Origin: Alphaproteobacteria bacterium
Lineage (GTDB): Bacteria > Pseudomonadota > Alphaproteobacteria > Caulobacterales > Parvularculaceae
Length of the DNA: 64,000 bases
NCBI GenBank assembly: GCA_030433215.1
Contig: JAUIMC010000005.1
Coordinates: forward strand, 142,033-206,032
Reading direction: 5' to 3'
The position numbers were made by a program, and so were the translations under genes. Positions 18,900 to 27,413 of the stretch are shown piece by piece (position 1 is the first letter of the stretch; each line of letters starts with the position of its first letter). The notes under the pieces were generated by a model. It saw only the letters and a list, made by a program, of their open reading frames with translations. It searched no databases and was not told the DNA's origin.

Positions 18900-20108
18900 A
18901 TGAAAAACTGGCTTGCGAGGCTCGGCGCAGGGCTTGCGGCGGCGCTCTTGGCCTCATCCCCCGTTTTCGCGCAGTCCAACGACTTCGAGCGCTGGCTCCA
19001 GAGCTTCCGCGCAGAGGCGTCCGCCGCCGGGATTTCCGACACGGTTCTCGACCGGGCGCTCACGGGCCTGACGGTCAACCCCCGGGTCTATGAGCTTAAC
19101 GACAACCAGCCGGAATTCTCCCGCGGCGTCTGGGACTATCTCGACAGCGCGGTCTCCGCGACGCGCGTTCAAAACGGCCGCGCGAAATACCAGGACAACC
19201 GGTCGCTCCTGACGCTCATTGAAAACGCTTATGGTGTCGATGCGGAAATCATCGCCGCGATCTGGGGGCTTGAATCGTCCTATGGCGCGATCATGGGTGA
19301 CTATGACGCGATCCAGGCGCTCGCCACCCTCGCCTATGAAGGACGGCGCACCGGCTATGGCCGCAGCCAGCTTATCGGCGCGCTTAAGATCATCCAGCAC
19401 GGCTATGCCAGCCGCGAGGAGCTGAAAGGCTCCTGGGCCGGCGCCATGGGCCATACGCAATTTATTCCGACCACGTATCTTTCCTACGCCGTCGATCATG
19501 ACGGCGACGGGCGGCGCGACATCTGGAGCAATCTCGGCGACGTCTTCGCGTCCACCGCCAATTATCTCAGCGTCTCCGGCTATCGCGCGAACGAACCCTG
19601 GGGCGTCGAGGTCACGCTGCCAGCGGATTTCGATTACGCCCTCGCGGACAGCAATATCAAAAAGCCGGCGGTCGAATGGGCCGCGGGCGGCCTCGAGGCG
19701 GCGAACGGCGCCAGCATTCTCGAACGCGTCGATCCGAATATGCGCGGCCGGCTGATCCTGCCCGCCGGGGCGCGCGGGCCCGGTTTTCTGGTCTTCGGGA
19801 ATTTCGAGGCAATCCTGAAATACAACCGCTCCACCGCCTACGCGCTCGCCGTCTCGCTGTTGAGCGAGGAGATCGCCGGGCGCAGCGGCGCGGTCGCCCA
19901 GAGCTGGCCGCGAGACGATCGGCCCCTGTCCTTGTCGGAAAGGAAAGCCCTGCAACAGGCCCTGAAAGATCGGGGCTTCGACCCGGGGCCGGTGGACGGG
20001 ATCATCGGGGCCGGAACCAAGCGGGCGCTCCGGGCCTGGCAGAAACAGGCCGGCTTGCCCGCTGACGGCTACGCCTCGGCGGCCATGCTGACGGCTCTTC
20101 AGGGCTAG
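18900..20108 (+). CDS. Lytic murein transglycosylase with peptidoglycan-binding domain (MltB family)
   Basis: 402 residues from the ATG at 18900 (AGGGGAG upstream; an in-frame start at 18852 is less likely). A signal peptide ends at VFAQ. The catalytic domain has AAIWGLESSYGAIMGDYD with the active-site Glu, then GSWAGAMGHTQFIPTTYL, as in family 3 (MltB) transglycosylases. The last 60 residues form a PGBD domain (ALKDRGFDPGPVDGIIGAGT). It cleaves the glycan strand of peptidoglycan with 1,6-anhydro product formation in the periplasm. Confidence 0.92.
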   Translation: MKNWLARLGAGLAAALLASSPVFAQSNDFERWLQSFRAEASAAGISDTVLDRALTGLTVNPRVYELNDNQPEFSRGVWDYLDSAVSATRVQNGRAKYQDNRSLLTLIENAYGVDAEIIAAIWGLESSYGAIMGDYDAIQALATLAYEGRRTGYGRSQLIGALKIIQHGYASREELKGSWAGAMGHTQFIPTTYLSYAVDHDGDGRRDIWSNLGDVFASTANYLSVSGYRANEPWGVEVTLPADFDYALADSNIKKPAVEWAAGGLEAANGASILERVDPNMRGRLILPAGARGPGFLVFGNFEAILKYNRSTAYALAVSLLSEEIAGRSGAVAQSWPRDDRPLSLSERKALQQALKDRGFDPGPVDGIIGAGTKRALRAWQKQAGLPADGYASAAMLTALQG

Positions 20109-20197
20109 CCCCCGAACAACGCCGCGCCGCACAACCTTTCATTGAATTGTCATCCGATTTTTCGCCTTTTTGGTCTAAAATAGGCTTTTCCGCCCCC

Positions 20198-20244
20198 TTG
20201 CTGCGCCGCACAAAAAGGCCTATATCCGCTTTTGCTGCGCCGCA
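20198..20244 (+). promoter_or_regulatory. Paired direct repeats upstream of the phasin gene
   Basis: The 13-mer TTGCTGCGCCGCA occurs twice, at 20198-20210 and 20232-20244, start to start 34 bases. The second copy extends to TTGCTGCGCCGCAA, an imperfect palindrome with outer TTGC and GCAA arms and a GCGC centre. Both lie 40-90 bases before the phasin ATG. TGC-rich near-palindromes of this kind are known binding sites of PhaR, the repressor of phasin genes, so these are probable operators. That link is inference from family knowledge. Confidence 0.55.
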
Positions 20245-20284
20245 ACATTTGTGGCGTGCTCAGGGAGATATTCAGGAGGCCTTT

Positions 20285-20809
20285 ATGGCGACGACGACGA
20301 AGACCGCGGCGAAAAAAGCCCCCGCCGCCAAGACCCAGACCAAAACCGTCGAGATGCCGGACGTGGAAGACATGATGTCCTTCTCCAATGGCGCCGAATG
20401 GGTTGAGAAGTCGAAAGAGCAGTTCGAGACGATGATGTCGTCTTTCTCCGGCAATTTCGACGAGATGCGCGAACAGGCTGAAGAGCTGGCCGAAACCGCG
20501 CAGGCGCGCATGAAATGCGTTCAGGACTGCGCCGCGAAAAACAACGCCAGCCTGATGGAAGCCGCGCAGGAAGAAATGTCGAGCGCCGTGCAATTCGCGA
20601 CCGATCTCGGCAAGGCGAAAAGCCTGACCGATGCGATGGCGGTTCAACAGTCCTACTGGACGAAGCTGTTCGAGACCCGCATGGCCCGCGCCCGCGAATT
20701 GACCGAGACCACGGTCGAGACCGCGCGCGAAACCATGACGCCGGTCGAATTTCCGTTCGCGAATATGAAAGCGTTCGAGAAGTTCTTCCCGTTCTCGATG
20801 AAGGCTTAA
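20285..20809 (+). CDS. Phasin family protein
   Basis: 174 residues from the ATG at 20285, which follows a strong AGGAGG; the longer upstream frame is non-coding. The N-terminus is rich in Lys, Ala and Thr, then a long helical region (EEMMSFSNGAEWVEKSKEQ onward in pattern) contains the phasin core with heptad-like spacing and a late MTPVEFPF segment. Phasins coat polyhydroxyalkanoate granules and may regulate granule number. No PHA synthase gene is present in this window. Expression is likely controlled by the repeat pair just upstream. Confidence 0.88.
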   Translation: MATTTKTAAKKAPAAKTQTKTVEMPDVEDMMSFSNGAEWVEKSKEQFETMMSSFSGNFDEMREQAEELAETAQARMKCVQDCAAKNNASLMEAAQEEMSSAVQFATDLGKAKSLTDAMAVQQSYWTKLFETRMARARELTETTVETARETMTPVEFPFANMKAFEKFFPFSMKA

Positions 20810-20853
20810 GGCCAGAAGACTTTTTCGCCGCCTTGCGGTAAGGCTTGCCTCCC

Positions 20854-22773
20854 ATGAGCGGCGGCAAGCATATCCACGAAGCGGCGATCGAATGGGGCGC
20901 GCCCGGCGACGGGACTGCGCCCTCTTTTTTTGCGCCCCGTTCGACAGCCTTCGAAGACGTTTATTTCTCGGACGACGGCGCGGCGGAGACCCGCCACATC
21001 TTTCTCGCGGGAAACGGCCTGCCGGCGCGCTTTAACAGCCTGCGCTTTTCCATCGGCGAGCTCGGCTTCGGCACCGGACTGAATTTTCTGTGCGCCTGGG
21101 ACGCCTGGACCAAGGCGGAAAAACCGCCGGGCGCGCGGCTCTCCTTCTTCTCCGTAGAGGCGTTTCCGCTAGGCGCGGACGATATGGCCCGGGCGCATGA
21201 GGCCTGGCCGGAATTCGGACCGCTTGCCGCGCGCTTGCGCGAGCGCCTGCCGCCGCCGCATCCGGGCTTTCACCATGTCGGATTCGGCGATGTCTCCCTG
21301 ACGCTTTATTATGGCGACGCGCGCGAAGGGCTGGCGCAAGCCGAAGGCGGCGTCGACGCCTGGTTCCTCGACGGCTTCTCTCCCGCGAAGAACCCCGCCA
21401 TGTGGTCGGAAGACATCTTCAAAGAACTGGCGCGCCTGTCAAACCCGAACGCCACCTTCGCGACTTTCACGGTGGCGGGCGGGGTGCGCCGCGCGCTCGA
21501 GGCCGCCGGTTTCGAGTGGGAAAAACGGCCCGGCTTCGGACGCAAAAAACAGATGCTGGCAGGACGCATCGATGCGCCGCCGCGCGAAACCGGCCGCGCG
21601 CCGTGGTTCGCACGCCCGGCGCCGCTGACCCCTGGCGCGCGCATCGCGGTGATCGGCGCCGGCATCGCCGGCGCGAGCCTCGCGCATGCCTTGAGGGCGG
21701 CAGGCTTTACCCCGTCCGTTTACGAAGCATCGGCGCCGGCGTCCGGCGCGTCGGGCAATCCGGCGGGGCTCGTCATGCCGCGCCTCGATGCAGGCGAGAC
21801 GTCCGCCGGCGCGTTTCACGCCCTTGCCTATCTTCATACGGTGAAGCTTCTGGGCGAGATCGGCGGGGCGGTTTTCAATCCCTGCGGCGTTCTCCTTCAC
21901 GCCGGAAGCGACAAGGAGCGCGAGCGGCAGGAAAAACTCCTGGCGCAAGGCGCCTTGCCTGAGGGCTGGATGGAGCGGCGCGAGGAAGGCCTGTTTTTCC
22001 CGCAAGGCGGCGTCGTCGATCCGCCTGCCTTCGTCGCCGCGCTTCTCGGCGAGACCGCGCTCATCGCGGAAAAAGTCACCGCGCTTCAGGAGACCGAAAC
22101 CGGCTGGCGCGTCGTGACGGCAGGTAGCCAAGAAGCCTTCGACGCGGTCGTCGTCGCCAACGGCCTCGAGGCCCTGCGCTTCGCGCAAGCCGCGGCCCTG
22201 CCCCTCGCCGGGTCAATGGGCCAGGTCGACTGGTTTCCCGACGCCGCGCCGCCGGACCACGCCCAGGCCTTCGGCCCTTACGCCGCGCCGGCGCCGAAAT
22301 TCGGTGAAAGAGGGAGCGGCGCCATTATCGGCGCAACCTACGCGCCTGCCGCTCTGGACGACCGGGTTCAGGTCACGAAAGAGGCGACCGGATCGAACAT
22401 CGCCGCCGTCGCGGGGGCTCTTCCCGATTTCGCCGCCAGCCTCGACGCAGAGGCGTCCCGTCCGCGCGCGTCCGTCCGCTGCACGACACCCGACCGGCTG
22501 CCAGTTTGCGGGCCGCTACCCGACTGGGCGGCTTACACGAGTGTTTATGAGGGGCTCAAAACCGGCAAGCGCCAGGCGTACCCGGCCGGCGCGCTCCAGC
22601 CCGGCCTTTTCATCCTGACAGGGCTCGGCTCGCGCGGGCTTGTCACCGCGCCCTACGCCGCCGCGCTTCTGGCCGCCGAACTCTCCGGCACGCCAACTGT
22701 CAGCACATTATTGCAAGCGCTCCATCCTGCGCGCTTTTATATTCGCGATTTAAAACGCGCCGGCGCCCGATAA
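20854..22773 (+). CDS. mnmC: Bifunctional tRNA modification enzyme MnmC
   Basis: 639 residues from the ATG at 20854. The N-terminal MnmD-like methyltransferase domain includes ELGFGTGLNFL and WFLDGFSPAKNPAMW. The C-terminal FAD-dependent domain starts with IAVIGAGIAGASLAHAL near residue 263 and ends with TGLGSRGLVTAPYAAALLA. The FAD domain removes the carboxymethyl group of cmnm5s2U34 and the other domain methylates the resulting nm5s2U, giving mnm5s2U in the wobble position of several tRNAs. Both domains look intact and the order is standard. Confidence 0.93.
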   Translation: MSGGKHIHEAAIEWGAPGDGTAPSFFAPRSTAFEDVYFSDDGAAETRHIFLAGNGLPARFNSLRFSIGELGFGTGLNFLCAWDAWTKAEKPPGARLSFFSVEAFPLGADDMARAHEAWPEFGPLAARLRERLPPPHPGFHHVGFGDVSLTLYYGDAREGLAQAEGGVDAWFLDGFSPAKNPAMWSEDIFKELARLSNPNATFATFTVAGGVRRALEAAGFEWEKRPGFGRKKQMLAGRIDAPPRETGRAPWFARPAPLTPGARIAVIGAGIAGASLAHALRAAGFTPSVYEASAPASGASGNPAGLVMPRLDAGETSAGAFHALAYLHTVKLLGEIGGAVFNPCGVLLHAGSDKERERQEKLLAQGALPEGWMERREEGLFFPQGGVVDPPAFVAALLGETALIAEKVTALQETETGWRVVTAGSQEAFDAVVVANGLEALRFAQAAALPLAGSMGQVDWFPDAAPPDHAQAFGPYAAPAPKFGERGSGAIIGATYAPAALDDRVQVTKEATGSNIAAVAGALPDFAASLDAEASRPRASVRCTTPDRLPVCGPLPDWAAYTSVYEGLKTGKRQAYPAGALQPGLFILTGLGSRGLVTAPYAAALLAAELSGTPTVSTLLQALHPARFYIRDLKRAGAR

Positions 22774-22794
22774 TACCCCTGCCTTGCGGGAGCG

Positions 22795-22818
22795 GAGGGC
22801 TTTGCGTTAAGCCCCTCT
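22795..22818 (+). other. Leader hairpin before the cystathionine beta-synthase gene
   Basis: GAGGGCTT and AAGCCCCTC flank a six-base loop, forming an 8-bp stem with one bulged C. It lies in the 69-base gap between mnmC and the CBS start. There is no T-run, so a simple terminator is unlikely. It might affect CBS translation or mark the 3' end of mnmC mRNA; I see no known riboswitch core. Confidence 0.35.
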
Positions 22819-22842
22819 GAACAGCCATTGAGGTATCCTATA

Positions 22843-24231
22843 ATGCGCGACACGCCCTACGGCCCTGTTTACGACAACATCCTCCAGAGCATCGGCAAGA
22901 CGCCGATGGTCAAGGTGTCGAAACTCGATACCGGCCCCTGCGAGCTCTATCTGAAACTTGAATCCTCCAATCCCGGCGGCTCCATCAAGGACCGCATCGG
23001 CGTCGCCATGATCGAGGCCGCCGAGAAGGAAGGAAAGCTTCAGCCCGGCGGAACGCTCATCGAGGCGACGGCGGGGAACACCGGCCTCGCCCTGGCGCTC
23101 GTCGCCGCCCAGAAAGGCTACAAGATCATCATCGTAGTACCCGACAAGATGGCGCAGGAGAAGATCTTCCACTTAAAAGCGCTCGGCGCCGATGTGCGCC
23201 TGACGCGCTCCGATGTCGGCAAGGGGCACCCGGAATATTACCAGGACGTCGCCGCGCGTCTCGCTGAGGAAACCGGCGCCTTTTACGTCAACCAGTTCTG
23301 CAACGAAGCGAACCCGCAGGCCCATGAAGACATGACCGGCCCGGAAATTTACGGCCAGCTCGACGGCAAGGTGGACGCAATCATCGCCGGCGTCGGATCG
23401 GGCGGCACGATCAGCGGGCTGTCGCACTTCTTCGGCGAAAAATCGCCGGAGACCGAAATGATCCTCGCCGACCCGCAAGGCTCGATCCTTGCGGATTTCA
23501 TCAACAAGGGCGCGCCGCCGAACAGCGTCGGATCGTGGTTGGTCGAAGGCATCGGCGAAGACTTCATTCCCGACATCGCCGACCTTTCCCACGTCAAAAA
23601 AGCCTATGACATCAGCGACAAGGAAAGCTTCGAGGCGGCGCGCGAGCTTCTCCAGAAAGAAGGCATTCTTGGCGGCTCCTCCTCGGGAACGATCCTCGCT
23701 GCGGCGCTCAAATATTGTCGCGCGCAGAAAGAAAAGAAACGCGTCGTCGCCTTCGTGTGCGACCGGGGCGAGAAATATCTCTCCAAGATGTTCAACGATT
23801 ACTGGATGTACGATCAGGGTTTCCTGAAGCGCCCGCCCAAGGACGACCTCACCGATCTCATCTCGCGGCGCCATTCCGAACACGCGACCATCACGGTGAA
23901 GCCCGACGACACGCTGATGCAGGCCTATGGCCGCATGAAGCTCTACGACATTTCGCAATTGCCGGTGCTGGACGATGACGGCGGCGTTGTCGGCCTGTTG
24001 GACGAGGAAGACCTCCTCTTCGCCATCGTCAGAAACCGCGACAAGTTCAAGGACCCGGTGAAATCCGCGATGACCTATCGCGTCGAGACCGTCGAGGCGA
24101 AACAGGACATGCAGTCATTGCTGCCGATCTTCGCCAAGGGCCATGTGGCAGTCGTCTTGAAGGAAGGCAAGTTCGAAGGGCTGATCACCAGAAGCGATCT
24201 TCTAAACTATCTCAGGCTTCAGGTGGCTTAA
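22843..24231 (+). CDS. Cystathionine beta-synthase
   Basis: 462 residues from the ATG at 22843 (GAGG nine bases upstream). The PLP-enzyme core has SSNPGGSIKDRI with the Schiff-base Lys, EATAGNTGLALA and GVGSGGTISGL. Residues from about 345 to the end hold two CBS domains (LMQAYGRMKLYDISQLPVL and VALKEG-like repeats), which in this family bind adenosyl ligands and regulate activity. It condenses serine and homocysteine to cystathionine, the first step of reverse transsulfuration; the partner lyase is encoded at 27414. A cysteine synthase with CBS domains is the alternative. Confidence 0.88.
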   Translation: MRDTPYGPVYDNILQSIGKTPMVKVSKLDTGPCELYLKLESSNPGGSIKDRIGVAMIEAAEKEGKLQPGGTLIEATAGNTGLALALVAAQKGYKIIIVVPDKMAQEKIFHLKALGADVRLTRSDVGKGHPEYYQDVAARLAEETGAFYVNQFCNEANPQAHEDMTGPEIYGQLDGKVDAIIAGVGSGGTISGLSHFFGEKSPETEMILADPQGSILADFINKGAPPNSVGSWLVEGIGEDFIPDIADLSHVKKAYDISDKESFEAARELLQKEGILGGSSSGTILAAALKYCRAQKEKKRVVAFVCDRGEKYLSKMFNDYWMYDQGFLKRPPKDDLTDLISRRHSEHATITVKPDDTLMQAYGRMKLYDISQLPVLDDDGGVVGLLDEEDLLFAIVRNRDKFKDPVKSAMTYRVETVEAKQDMQSLLPIFAKGHVAVVLKEGKFEGLITRSDLLNYLRLQVA

Positions 24232-24319
24232 CTCGGCGACCTCGAAAGCGTCGGTTGCGCCTGGCGCGCGCGCTGCGTAGAAATAACGCCGCCCGCCCGC
24301 TCTTTTTCCACGGACCTTC

Positions 24320-25162
24320 ATGGCTGACGACGCCGCATACAAGCTGACCCGCAAGGCCGCCAAACTCGCGCGCAAGGCGCGCGCGGCAATTCAGGGCAAT
24401 GGCGTCAGCGTCTTCTGGTGGAGCGGCGTCAAGAATTTCGGCGATCTGATCTCGCCCTATCTCTTCGAGCGCTATGGCGTAACGCCGATCTATGCGTCGG
24501 CGAAAGAAGCTCAGGTGGTCTCCACCGGCAGCATCCTCCACATGACGCCGGAAGATTTCTCCGGACTCATTCTCGGCTCGGGTCTCGTTTCCGACAAGCA
24601 TCAGGTCCGCTTCCCGAAGGCGCGCATCGCCGGGCTTCGCGGCCCCTTCACCCGGGAGGCCATCGGCGCGCCGGCGATCACCCTGCTCGGCGATCCCGGC
24701 CTCCTGATGTCGAAATGGACGAAGCGTCTCGCCTCGCCGCGCTATGCGCTGGGGCTTATTCCGCATTTTCACGACAAGGGCGATCCGCGCGTCGCGGCCA
24801 TAAAGGCGGCCGCCCCTCATGACGTGAAAATCATCGACGTGCAGCAGGACGCCCCCGCCGTGGCGCGCGAGATCGCCGAATGCGCGGCGATCCTGTCTTC
24901 ATCCCTGCACGGCATTATTCTCGCCGACGCGCTCGGCGTCGCGGCCGGGCGGCTTATCCTCTCGGGCAAGGTCGAAGGCGGCGACTTCAAATTCAACGAT
25001 CACGATGCGGCGCTCGGCCTTTCGCGCACCCCCCTGACTCCGAGCGGCCAGGAGCCTATGAGCGACCTCATCGCCGCGACGCGCCTCGCGCCCGCGGACC
25101 GGGTCGCCGAACTTCAGGCCGGTCTCGATTCATCGTTCCGTGACCTAAGAAATCTCGTTTGA
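24320..25162 (+). CDS. Polysaccharide pyruvyl transferase family protein
   Basis: 280 residues. The N-terminal NFGDLISPYLFERYGV and the later SSSLHGIILADALGV are the two hallmark motifs of pyruvyl transferases such as those that add pyruvate ketals to exopolysaccharide or cell-wall sugars using PEP. No membrane segment is seen, so it should act on cytoplasmic lipid-linked sugars. No glycan biosynthesis genes surround it, so the acceptor is unknown. Confidence 0.82.
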   Translation: MADDAAYKLTRKAAKLARKARAAIQGNGVSVFWWSGVKNFGDLISPYLFERYGVTPIYASAKEAQVVSTGSILHMTPEDFSGLILGSGLVSDKHQVRFPKARIAGLRGPFTREAIGAPAITLLGDPGLLMSKWTKRLASPRYALGLIPHFHDKGDPRVAAIKAAAPHDVKIIDVQQDAPAVAREIAECAAILSSSLHGIILADALGVAAGRLILSGKVEGGDFKFNDHDAALGLSRTPLTPSGQEPMSDLIAATRLAPADRVAELQAGLDSSFRDLRNLV

Positions 25163-25188
25163 CGCTAAACGACAAAAGGAAACCTATA

Positions 25189-25545
25189 ATGAGTGCGGCG
25201 CTCGCCCTTTACGGCCTCAAAAACTGCGACACCTGCCGGAAAGTGAAAAAGGCGCTCGAAGGCGCAGAGATTCGTTATGCGTTCCACGATTTGCGTGAGG
25301 AGCCGCCGACGAAAATGCAGATCGGCCACTGGGCGGCGGCCGCCGGCTGGGAGAAAATGCTCAACAAGTCCTCCACCACCTGGCGCAACCTCGACGACGC
25401 GCAAAAAGCCGGCGTTACGGAGAAAAAAGCCCTAGCCCTGATGGCCGAGCACCCGACCCTGATCAAGCGTCCGATCATTCAAAATGGCCCCACGCAAGTC
25501 TTTGTGGGCTGGTCGAAAGACGTGCAGGACGAGGTTTTAAGCTAA
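25189..25545 (+). CDS. ArsC/Spx-family thioredoxin-fold protein
   Basis: 118 residues from the ATG at 25189 with AAAGGA upstream. LYGLKNCDTCRKVKKAL shows the CxxC at the N-terminus of the thioredoxin-like fold, and LIKRPIIQNG is the conserved cis-Pro region of ArsC-like proteins. It resembles the YffB branch, whose role is not arsenate detoxification in well-studied cases, and there are no ars genes nearby. It is best viewed as an ArsC-family reductase of unknown substrate. Confidence 0.85.
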   Translation: MSAALALYGLKNCDTCRKVKKALEGAEIRYAFHDLREEPPTKMQIGHWAAAAGWEKMLNKSSTTWRNLDDAQKAGVTEKKALALMAEHPTLIKRPIIQNGPTQVFVGWSKDVQDEVLS

Positions 25546-25591
25546 TCCCGAGAGCCTGGAACCGCAGGGCCGCTTCAGGCATTCTTATCTT

Positions 25592-26473
25592 ATGGCCTAC
25601 TCGTTCAAACATGCCGACGCGTCTTTCGAAAAGGGACTGCGGCGCATCGCCTGCTCTCAGATCGACAAGGCGGTCAAGGAACTCGCCACGCTTGAGCGCG
25701 CGGAGGCCATCCATCAGGCGCGCAAGCGTTGCAAGAAACTGCGCGGCCTTATCCGGCTCGTGCGCCCCGGCTTTTCTGCTTACTCGCAGGAGAACGCTGC
25801 GTTCCGCGATGCGGCGCGGCTGCTTTCCGATGCGCGCGACAGAACCGCGATGATCGAGGCCTTCGACCGCATCGCCGGCCATTTCGATGGCGAGCTCGAT
25901 ATGAGCGCGCTCGCGCCGATCCGACGGCAACTGGAAGAGCGCCGCGAAAATCTCGACGACGAAGCCGTGAGCGAAGCGCTGACGCAGTTTCGCGACGCCA
26001 TGCTCGCCGCGCGCAAGCGCGCCGAAAGCTGGTCCATTGATGGCGACGGCGCCGACGCCGTGGAAGGCGGGGTGAAAAAAACCTACGCCCGCGCCGTCAA
26101 GGCGATGGAAAACGCCCAAGATAAGCGCAGCGGCGAAGCGCTGCATGACTGGCGCAAACGGGTCAAATATCATTGGTATCACGCCCGGCTTTTAAAGCGC
26201 GCCTGGCCGCCCCTGATGCAGGCAGAAGCCGAAGCCGCGGACGCTTTGTCGGATAGTCTCGGCGACCATCACGACCTTGTGGTCTTCGAAGACGAAATTG
26301 AAAGCGGCGCGCTGAAAGCCGAGGGCGCGGCGGGGGAATTGTTCATGGGACTGTTGAAAGCCCGCCGGGACGCGCTCGCGGCGAAAGCCTTTGAAAAAGG
26401 CGCGGCGCTGTGCGCCGAAAAGCCTAAGGCCCTCGCCAAACGCTGGATCGCCTATTGGCGCGCTGCCGACTAG
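25592..26473 (+). CDS. CHAD domain-containing protein
   Basis: 293 residues made almost entirely of helices. The pattern AIHQARKRCKKLRGLIRLVRPGF early and LHDWRKRVKYHWYHARLL later shows the paired conserved His and basic residues of the CHAD domain, which binds polyphosphate. It may sit on polyphosphate granules, like other stand-alone CHAD proteins. It has no CYTH phosphatase domain. No ppk gene is visible in the window. Confidence 0.88.
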   Translation: MAYSFKHADASFEKGLRRIACSQIDKAVKELATLERAEAIHQARKRCKKLRGLIRLVRPGFSAYSQENAAFRDAARLLSDARDRTAMIEAFDRIAGHFDGELDMSALAPIRRQLEERRENLDDEAVSEALTQFRDAMLAARKRAESWSIDGDGADAVEGGVKKTYARAVKAMENAQDKRSGEALHDWRKRVKYHWYHARLLKRAWPPLMQAEAEAADALSDSLGDHHDLVVFEDEIESGALKAEGAAGELFMGLLKARRDALAAKAFEKGAALCAEKPKALAKRWIAYWRAAD

Positions 26474-26539
26474 CGCCCCCCTCCTGCGGCCCTCCCCGCG
26501 CGTTGACCGGCGCGGCCATTCCGGGCACGAAAGCGGGCG

Positions 26540-27004
26540 ATGAGCCATTCCGTTGAAATCCTGGTCGACGCCGACGCCTGTCCGGTCAAGGAAGAGATCT
26601 ACAAGGTCGCCTTCCGCTACGAGACGCCGGTCACGGTCGTCGCCAATCAGCCGATCCGCGTGCCCAGGCACGAGCTGATTCGCCGTGTGACGGTGACCGA
26701 CGGCTATGACGCCGCCGACGATCATGTGGCGGAGCTCGCCCATCCCCTCGCCGTCGTCGTCACTGCCGACATCCTCCTCGCGGAACGCTGTCTCAAGAAA
26801 GACGCCGCCGTTCTGAACCCGCGCGGCGAGCCCTTCACCAAGGATTCCATCGGCGGGGCCATTGCGGCGCGCGCCCTGATGGCGGATTTGCGCGCCGGCG
26901 CCGAGGGGGCCGGCGGCGGCCCGCCCCCGTTCCAGAAGGCCGACCGCTCACGCTTTCTCCAGGCGCTGGACCAGACGCTGGTGCAGCTCAAGCGCCAGTC
27001 TTAA
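26540..27004 (+). CDS. YaiI/YqxD family protein (DUF188)
   Basis: 154 residues. The N-terminal LVDADACPVKEEIYKVA and the middle DDHVAELAHPLAVVVTADILLAE match DUF188 with its PIN/NYN-like Asp residues; GEPFTKDSIGGAIA is also typical. The fold suggests a metal-dependent nuclease, but no function has been shown. Length is normal. Confidence 0.88.
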   Translation: MSHSVEILVDADACPVKEEIYKVAFRYETPVTVVANQPIRVPRHELIRRVTVTDGYDAADDHVAELAHPLAVVVTADILLAERCLKKDAAVLNPRGEPFTKDSIGGAIAARALMADLRAGAEGAGGGPPPFQKADRSRFLQALDQTLVQLKRQS

Positions 27005-27070
27005 GAGCGGTTTTCACAGGCGGAACTCAACCACGCCAGGTTCGTTTTCTCTGCAAGGAGGATCGAGCCA

Positions 27071-27325
27071 ATGAGCATTTTTCTGGCCTATTTCGAGGCC
27101 GATAAAGCAGACATGACCGCGTTCAAGGAAGAGACCGTCGCGAAACGGCTGTCAGACGAGCTCTTTTTCATCGAAAGCGACGAGACCCGCTCGCGGCTCT
27201 ATCATCGGATCAAAGGCTATCTGCCGAAGGACGCGCCGCTGCTCGTGGCGCCGCTGGATCGGGCGCCGAAATTCAAGGGACTGAAAGACGGCGCGCTGAA
27301 GTGGATTCGCGCCCGGCTTTCCTGA
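27071..27325 (+). CDS. Small hypothetical protein
   Basis: 84 residues with a very strong ribosome site (AAGGAGGATCGAGCCA before the ATG) and codon use like its neighbours, so it is probably a real gene. It is mixed acidic and basic, without a signal peptide or membrane segment, and ends in a basic segment LKWIRARLS. I do not recognise the family. It lies between the DUF188 gene and the cystathionine gamma-lyase gene. Confidence 0.6.
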   Translation: MSIFLAYFEADKADMTAFKEETVAKRLSDELFFIESDETRSRLYHRIKGYLPKDAPLLVAPLDRAPKFKGLKDGALKWIRARLS

Positions 27326-27413
27326 TCGCAGCGGGTCTGCGCATTATCATTGCGTATGGTGGATATGGCGCGGACAACGCTGTATGGCTTGGCCAAACGG
27401 ACCAGAGGTTTTC

